Source of the DNA: Thermomonas sp.
GTDB lineage: Bacteria > Pseudomonadota > Gammaproteobacteria > Xanthomonadales > Xanthomonadaceae
Assembly (NCBI RefSeq): GCF_025993755.1
Contig: NZ_JAMQHN010000153.1
Span: 1-36,203, forward strand
Direction of reading: 5' to 3'
Length of the DNA stretch: 36,203 nt
Part shown: positions 32,188 to 36,203 of the stretch, piece by piece
How the letters are laid out: each line of letters begins with the position of its first letter
Position numbering within the stretch: position 1 is the first letter of the stretch
Made by a program: the position numbers and the translations under genes
Notes under the pieces: model-generated
Database searches by the model: none
What the model was told of the DNA's origin: nothing
The model's input: the letters and a program-made list of their open reading frames with translations, nothing else

Positions 32188-33600
32188 ATGAACGCCATCT
32201 CCGTCACCCCGGTCGCTTCGCTGCAGCCCAGCCTCGAACGGTTGCGCGCCGCCTGGCAAGCCCGCAAGCCCGACTACGCGCAGCGCCACGACGACCTGTC
32301 CCGCCTGCGCGCCAACCTCAAGCGCCGGCTCGACGAAATGGCGCGCATCATCGCCAGCGATTTCGGCCACCGTTCGATGGACGAGAGCCGGATCGCGGAC
32401 GGCATGACGGCGCTCAACGACATCGACCATCTGCTCAAGCACCTGAAGGCGTGGATGCGCCCGCAGCGGGTCGGCACCGGCTGGCGGTTCTGGCCGGGTC
32501 GGGCGCAGGTGCGCGCGGTGCCGCTGGGCGTGGTCGGAGTGATCGCGCCGTGGAACTATCCGGTCAATCTCGCCCTGATCCCGCTGGCCACCGCGATTGC
32601 CGCCGGCAACCACGTCTTCCTCAAGCCCTCCGAACACACCCCGCGCACCAGCGCGTTCCTGCGCGACCTGCTCAACTCCACCTTTCCGGAAGACCGTGTC
32701 GCCGTCGCGCTGGGCGATGCCGACGTCGGCGCCGCCTTCGCCGGCCTGCCGTTCGACCACCTGGTGTTCACCGGATCGACCGCGGTCGGTCGCAAGGTGA
32801 TGGCCGCGGCGGCGCAGCACCTCACCCCGGTGACGCTGGAACTGGGCGGCAAGTCGCCGGCGCTGATCTGCGACGACTACCCGATCGAAAAGGCCGCGGC
32901 GCGGATTGCCACCGGCAAGTGGTTCAACTGCGGCCAGACCTGCATCGCGCCCGACTACGTGCTGGTGCCCAAGCCCAAGCGCGATGCGCTGGTGGCCGCG
33001 CTGCGCAAGGAAGTCCAGCAGCGCTATGGCGAGAATCTCGAGAACCTCGACGACTACACCCGCATCATCAACGAAGGCCAGTACGCGCGGCTGCGCGGCT
33101 ACCTCGACGACGCCCGCGACCGCAAGGTCGAGCGGGTGACGCTGGCCGGGCTGCCCGATCCCGCCCAGCGCCTGCTGCCGCCGACCCTGCTGCTCGATCC
33201 CCCGGACGACAGCAAGGTGATGCAGGACGAAATCTTCGGCCCGCTGCTGCCGATCAAGGGCTACCGGACGCTCGACGACGCGATCGCCTACATCAACGCC
33301 CGCGAACGTCCGCTGGCGCTGTATCCGTTCAGCAACTACCGCGCCAGCGTCGAACGCATCCTGCGCGACACCGTGGCCGGCGGCGTTTCCGTCAACGACA
33401 CCCTGTTCCATTTCGCCGTCGCCAACCTGCCGTTCGGCGGCGTCGGCGCCAGCGGCATGGGCGCCTACCACGCCCGCGCCGGTTTCGACGCCATGAGCAA
33501 GCACCTGCCGGTGTTCTGGCAGGCCGGTTTCACCGGCGGCGACAGGCTCAAACCGCCTTACAGCAAGGCAAAGTGGCTGATCGACCTGATCGTGCGCTGA
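32188..33600 (+). CDS. Coniferyl-aldehyde-dehydrogenase-like NAD(P)-dependent aldehyde dehydrogenase
   Basis: A 470-residue aldehyde dehydrogenase oxidising an aldehyde to the acid with NAD(P). The catalytic Cys252 is in FNCGQTCIAPD and the general base Glu218 in VTLELGGKSP. The VPLGVVGVIAPWNYPVNL and FTGSTAVGRKVM segments form the cofactor-binding region. The sequence most resembles the CalB-type coniferyl aldehyde dehydrogenases (FGHRSMDESRIADGMTALNDI and LPVFWQAGFTGGDRLKPPYSKAKWLIDLI). Substrate identity is inferred. A start at 32158 would be a TTG within the promoter, so ATG 32188 is preferred. Confidence 0.92.
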   Translation: MNAISVTPVASLQPSLERLRAAWQARKPDYAQRHDDLSRLRANLKRRLDEMARIIASDFGHRSMDESRIADGMTALNDIDHLLKHLKAWMRPQRVGTGWRFWPGRAQVRAVPLGVVGVIAPWNYPVNLALIPLATAIAAGNHVFLKPSEHTPRTSAFLRDLLNSTFPEDRVAVALGDADVGAAFAGLPFDHLVFTGSTAVGRKVMAAAAQHLTPVTLELGGKSPALICDDYPIEKAAARIATGKWFNCGQTCIAPDYVLVPKPKRDALVAALRKEVQQRYGENLENLDDYTRIINEGQYARLRGYLDDARDRKVERVTLAGLPDPAQRLLPPTLLLDPPDDSKVMQDEIFGPLLPIKGYRTLDDAIAYINARERPLALYPFSNYRASVERILRDTVAGGVSVNDTLFHFAVANLPFGGVGASGMGAYHARAGFDAMSKHLPVFWQAGFTGGDRLKPPYSKAKWLIDLIVR

Positions 33601-33603
33601 GCG

Positions 33604-33653
33604 AAACGGTGTCGGGAACAATGACCCGCCAGTGATTGTCCCCGACGCCGTTT
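33604..33653. terminator. 19-bp REP-like hairpin serving as bidirectional terminator
   Basis: AAACGGTGTCGGGAACAAT (33604-33622) pairs with ATTGTCCCCGACGCCGTTT (33635-33653) with two mismatches. It lies between two convergent genes and ends in a T-run. Its TGTCCCCG.C.CCGTT motif is the same as in the repeat at 437-452 and 626-641, so it may be a dispersed repeat co-opted as a terminator. Confidence 0.65.
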
Positions 33654-33655
33654 TC

Positions 33656-35056
33656 CTACCGATTCAACTGCGCCTGCATCCAGGCCAGCCGCTGCGCCGG
33701 CGGCTGCGCAAGCAATGCACGACGCAACGCGACGCGCTCCTGCGGCGGCGTGGTCTGCGCCAGCCGCGCCAGCGCATCGATCTCCTCGGGCGAGGACTGG
33801 CGCAGCAACTGCAGGAGCGAAGCGCGCTCCGCGGCGTCATCGAAGCTGAACAAGGCGGCCACGCGCGGCCACCACAAACCCAGCGTAGGACCCAGATGCC
33901 AGCCGCGCCTGGCATCGAACGATTCCGCGGCAAAACGGGCAAGCGACGCGTTGCGTTGCGCCTCCGGCATGGCATCGAATCGCGCCGCCGCATCGCGCAG
34001 CCTGCCGCGTTCGGCATCGGTCAGCGCCTGCCACTCGGACCAGGCCTCGCGGTCGCTGGCGCGCGGATCGGGGGAAACATCCGCTTCGGATTCGACTGGC
34101 TTCGGCGTGGACGCTTCCGTCACCGAAGAATCCGCCGCGTCCTGCGTGCCTGACGCAGGCGCCGGTGCTTGCGCTTCGACCGCCAGCCAGGACAGCAGCG
34201 GCAGCCGGTGGGCCAGCGCCAGTTCCGCGGGGGCGGCGTGCAGCGCCCGATCCGGATCCATCGCCGGGTCGTTCGGATCGAAGCGCGCCCTGGGCGGCGC
34301 GGCCGGCGGCAGGGCTTCGGAGTGCACGCGCCCACGCCAGGCATCCATCAGCGCGCGGCCACGCGGATGCAGCAGCGCCCACGCGGCAAGCGTCGCCAGC
34401 GCAACCAGCGCCACCGCCAGCAGCCAACGCCAGCGGGCGCGACGTTGCAAACCCGGTAAGGCGGCGGCAGCGCGTTCGCGCGGCACGCCGCGGTTGCGCA
34501 CAGGCGCGGGTTCCGCAACCACCGCGCGCGTCGGCTGCGGCGGCGACTGCACCGCGTCCACCGTTTCCGGCAGTCGCCCCAGCGCCCGCTGCGCGGCATC
34601 GCGCCAGCCGCGCCAGACCTCCAGATCCAGATCGCCCTGCGGGTTGTGCGGCAACGCGCTGCGAATCCGCTGCTGGTAAGACCCGACGTCCAGGCCGAGC
34701 GCGGCGGCCGCATCCGTATCCTCAAGACTGGCCACCAGATGCAGCAAGACCGCCGCACGCAGCGCCGGCGTCAGGCGCGCGATCTCGGGCAAGACATCGG
34801 CCTGGTCGCCATCGACCCGACGCTGCCCCATCGCCGGCACCGACAGCAGCAGCCGCCAGTATTGCATCGGCCACTGCGCGATCGGCCACTGCCCAGCTTC
34901 GCTCGCGAACACACGGGCCGCGACGGCAAGCGCACCTTGCGCCGCCGTCGAGTCGCCGGTCTGGATCAGGGCCAGCAGCCGCGCGCGCCGATCCACTCCG
35001 CGCAGGAAGGCGGCAACGGCAGGCGTCGAAGTCGCGGACGACAAAGATTGTGGCAT
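33656..35056 (-). CDS. Sigma-region-4-like cytoplasmic part, one membrane helix and DUF3106-like tail
   Basis: A 466-residue protein. Residues about 90-135 contain EIARLTPALRAAVLLHLVASLEDTDAAAALGLDVGSYQQRIRSAL, which reads like a sigma-70 region-4 helix-turn-helix without the strongly conserved motif, so DNA binding is doubtful. A single hydrophobic helix (about 209-229, WLLAVALVALATLAAWALL) follows a Pro-rich linker. The last 110 residues, with WSEWQALTDAERGRLRDAAARF and SSPEEIDALARLAQTTPPQERVALRR, resemble DUF3106, a helical domain of unknown function. The ATG at 35056 is the first of the plausible frame; no ribosome-binding site is seen. It converges with the aldehyde dehydrogenase gene. 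Confidence 0.65.
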   Translation of the reverse strand: MPQSLSSATSTPAVAAFLRGVDRRARLLALIQTGDSTAAQGALAVAARVFASEAGQWPIAQWPMQYWRLLLSVPAMGQRRVDGDQADVLPEIARLTPALRAAVLLHLVASLEDTDAAAALGLDVGSYQQRIRSALPHNPQGDLDLEVWRGWRDAAQRALGRLPETVDAVQSPPQPTRAVVAEPAPVRNRGVPRERAAAALPGLQRRARWRWLLAVALVALATLAAWALLHPRGRALMDAWRGRVHSEALPPAAPPRARFDPNDPAMDPDRALHAAPAELALAHRLPLLSWLAVEAQAPAPASGTQDAADSSVTEASTPKPVESEADVSPDPRASDREAWSEWQALTDAERGRLRDAAARFDAMPEAQRNASLARFAAESFDARRGWHLGPTLGLWWPRVAALFSFDDAAERASLLQLLRQSSPEEIDALARLAQTTPPQERVALRRALLAQPPAQRLAWMQAQLNR

Positions 35057-35293
35057 GGCTGCGTGGATCCGCTGGCGGCAACGTGGACGCCATTTTGACG
35101 GCACCGCGCTGAAGCCGTGACGAACGCGATTCCCTGCCGTCGGAATCCGGCGTCCGGAGGATGGCGTGAGAAAGCGGCGCACGACCCGACCCGCCTCCGC
35201 ACCGGAAGCGCTCCTTAGTTTGCGAAGTTCTGTCTATCGAAATCGGATTTCTGACAGGACATGTCTCTATCTTTCCCGATTCGATAAAACGCT

Positions 35294-35309
35294 TGACAGC
35301 AGGCTGTCA
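35294..35309. repeat. TGACAG-CAGG-CTGTCA palindrome
   Basis: Perfect 6-bp half-sites with a 4-bp spacer. It contains TTGACA (35293-35298) that could act as a -35, and is preceded by another TGACAG (35252-35257) and the palindrome GACATGTC (35258-35265). A regulator-binding site in the DnaA-box region is suggested. Confidence 0.4.
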
Positions 35310-35539
35310 TGCGGCTCCGCAAGCAGCCGCGCGGCCTGCAGCCAAATCAGTTGTGCACAGCCATGGCAAATGCCGACCGGGCCGGTGTTTCACGCGCGAG
35401 GCCCGTCCGCTTACCCCCTGTTCCACAAACAACAGATTGATTTACAACATGATTTCGCGATTGGCTGTTTTTTCGCCAGACCGGGGTCAGCGCGCTGCAA
35501 AGCGCCCTGTGGGAAGCGGCCGAGGGCCGGTGCACAGAG

Positions 35540-35562
35540 TTATCCACAGCGCGTGTGGATAA
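35540..35562. promoter_or_regulatory. Pair of inverted perfect DnaA boxes
   Basis: TTATCCACA (35540-35548, plus strand) and TGTGGATAA (35554-35562, the same box on the minus strand) separated by GCGCG. These are exact matches to the E. coli consensus TTWTNCACA. Confidence 0.85.
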
Positions 35563-35760
35563 CGAAATTTTATCTTCCACAACAACGAGTTGGCGATTCT
35601 TTGCAAGACTCAAAGAAACAATGCGCCGCAACTGGACATCTCGCCCGCCACCGTCCCGTGTGCAGTCCACGCGAACAACGCGCCATTCCGGTTCTGGCCG
35701 TCATCGCACCGAACCTGCCCACTCCGTCAATGCTGAAAAGGCTCTTCGGCCTTGTCTTGG

Positions 35761-35787
35761 GGCAACGCTGACTTTTTCAGCGTTGCC
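35761..35787. repeat. 27-bp palindrome, copy 2, upstream of priA
   Basis: Identical to the copy at 31444-31470: GGCAACGCTGA, loop CTTTT, TCAGCGTTGCC. It ends 1 nt before the priA -10 (TAGACT), so it may act as an operator, or its stem may insulate priA transcription. Confidence 0.8.
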
Positions 35788-35788
35788 T

Positions 35789-35794
35789 TAGACT
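35789..35794 (+). promoter_or_regulatory. -10-like element for leaderless priA
   Basis: TAGACT ends 6 nt before the ATG at 35801, no ribosome-binding site is present, and a GCTGAC (35767-35772) lies 16 nt upstream. Confidence 0.55.
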
Positions 35795-35800
35795 GCCCGC

Positions 35801-36203
35801 ATGCCCGAGTCCGCGACCGTCCTGCGCCTTGCCTTGCCGGTTCCGCTGCCTCGGCTGTTCGACTATCTGCCGCCTGTTGGCGTGGACGCCTGCTCCATTC
35901 ACGTCGGCCAACGGCTGCAGGTTCCGTTCGGCAGCCGCACCCTGTGCGGGATCGTGACGGAACACGCCGACGCCGAGCCCGGCGTGGAACTGCGAACAGC
36001 GCTGGAAGCGCTGGACGGCGAGCCGCTGCTGGACGGCGAATTGCTGCAGTCTTTGCGCTGGCTGGCCGGCTACCTGCACGCTCCACTGGGCGAGGTGCTG
36101 GCGACCGCGCTGCCGGCCGCGCTGCGCCGCGGCGAGCCGCTGCCGGACACCACGACTTGGGGCTGGTTGTTGAACGAAGCCGGCCGCACCGCGCTGGCCG
36201 GGA
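35801..36203 (+). CDS. priA: Primosomal replication protein PriA, N-terminal part (3' end outside window)
   Basis: The first 134 residues of PriA, the 3'-5' helicase that restarts collapsed replication forks. The N-terminal 3'-DNA-binding domain is recognisable: VLRLALPVPLPRLFDYLPP, then VGQRLQVPFGSRTLCGIVTEHADA and LQSLRWLAGYLHAPLGEVLATALPAALRRGE. Helicase and zinc-binding motifs lie beyond the window. It is preceded by the 27-bp palindrome and a -10-like TAGACT 6 nt before the ATG, and it borders the DnaA-box region. Confidence 0.95.
   Translation, partial: MPESATVLRLALPVPLPRLFDYLPPVGVDACSIHVGQRLQVPFGSRTLCGIVTEHADAEPGVELRTALEALDGEPLLDGELLQSLRWLAGYLHAPLGEVLATALPAALRRGEPLPDTTTWGWLLNEAGRTALAG

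Larger units (their letters stand above)
35057..35800. other. Long AT-rich non-coding region with DnaA boxes (origin-like or DnaA-titration-like)
   Basis: This 744-bp region carries no credible gene. It holds TTATCCACA at 35540-35548 and TGTGGATAA at 35554-35562, two perfect DnaA boxes in opposite orientation 5 nt apart. One-mismatch boxes lie at 35351-35359 (TTGTGCACA), 35419-35427 (TGTTCCACA) and 35573-35581 (TCTTCCACA). An AT-rich stretch (about 35421-35470) resembles a duplex-unwinding element. A TGACAG-N4-CTGTCA palindrome (35294-35309) and the inverted repeat 35235-35246/35276-35286 lie upstream. Most genes to the left run leftward and priA runs rightward, as expected around an origin. 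An origin is not proven. Confidence 0.6.

Noticed and set aside
31948..33621. A minus-strand open frame of about 550 codons opposite the aldehyde dehydrogenase gene.
   Set aside because: Antisense shadow of an enzyme with all its catalytic residues.
35166..35771. Open frames of 107-201 codons inside the DnaA-box region.
   Set aside because: Composition is not protein-like, no motif is recognised, and they overlap the DnaA boxes and palindromes.

Overview
The window is chromosomal DNA of a high-GC gammaproteobacterium, almost certainly of the Xanthomonadaceae/Lysobacteraceae. The best evidence is protein similarity recalled from that family: a Clp-type CRP regulator next to speD, a short H-NS protein of the TWSGRGR type, a PriA N-terminus, a YfcG-like glutathione transferase and a coniferyl-aldehyde-dehydrogenase-like enzyme. 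I cannot fix the genus from sequence alone. No rRNA, tRNA, CRISPR array, prophage or intact insertion sequence is visible.

Layout. 1-399: the end of a BrnT/BrnA-like toxin-antitoxin pair. 400-652: a REP-like palindromic island. 653-2281: ETF-ubiquinone oxidoreductase. 2392-5972: a four-gene Mla/Mce lipid ABC transporter. 6060-7292: ThrE-like exporter. 7359-9553: H-NS-like protein and prolyl-tRNA synthetase. 9632-11213: two DUF4124 proteins and SpeD. 11395-12557: Clp and a GNAT. 12581-16774: a small lipoprotein, a HAD phosphatase, TrpC and UvrD. 16831-18272: a YqhA-type membrane protein diverging from a GST. 18298-22116: an LprI-tailed envelope protein, a repeat-like small protein and a DPP-IV peptidase. 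22285-24443: a small membrane protein, HemB and AroE. 24470-31188: a tightly overlapping RDD-SpoIIM-DUF4129-DUF4350-MoxR-DUF58 operon. 31189-31531: a hairpin-rich intergenic region. 31532-33600: gamma-carbonic anhydrase and aldehyde dehydrogenase, divergent. 33656-35056: a membrane protein joining a sigma-region-4-like segment to a DUF3106-like tail. 35057-35800: non-coding, AT-rich, with DnaA boxes. 35801 onward: priA, cut by the window edge.

The most notable non-coding signals lie in the last 5 kb. They are an origin-like or titration-like DnaA-box cluster upstream of priA, with most genes to its left and priA to its right pointing away from it; a 27-bp palindrome present twice identically and once in degenerate form; and an array of hairpins downstream of the carbonic anhydrase gene. 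Across the window, five genes (uvrD, hemB, the gamma-carbonic anhydrase, the aldehyde dehydrogenase and priA) have a -10-like hexamer only 6-7 nt before the ATG and no ribosome-binding site, which suggests leaderless transcripts.

Functionally the window is mostly housekeeping and envelope biology: outer-membrane lipid transport, heme, shikimate and tryptophan steps, polyamine synthesis, DNA repair and restart, global regulation (H-NS, Clp), and a poorly characterised MoxR/DUF58 envelope operon. All functions are assigned by reading motifs and recalling families; no database search was run.
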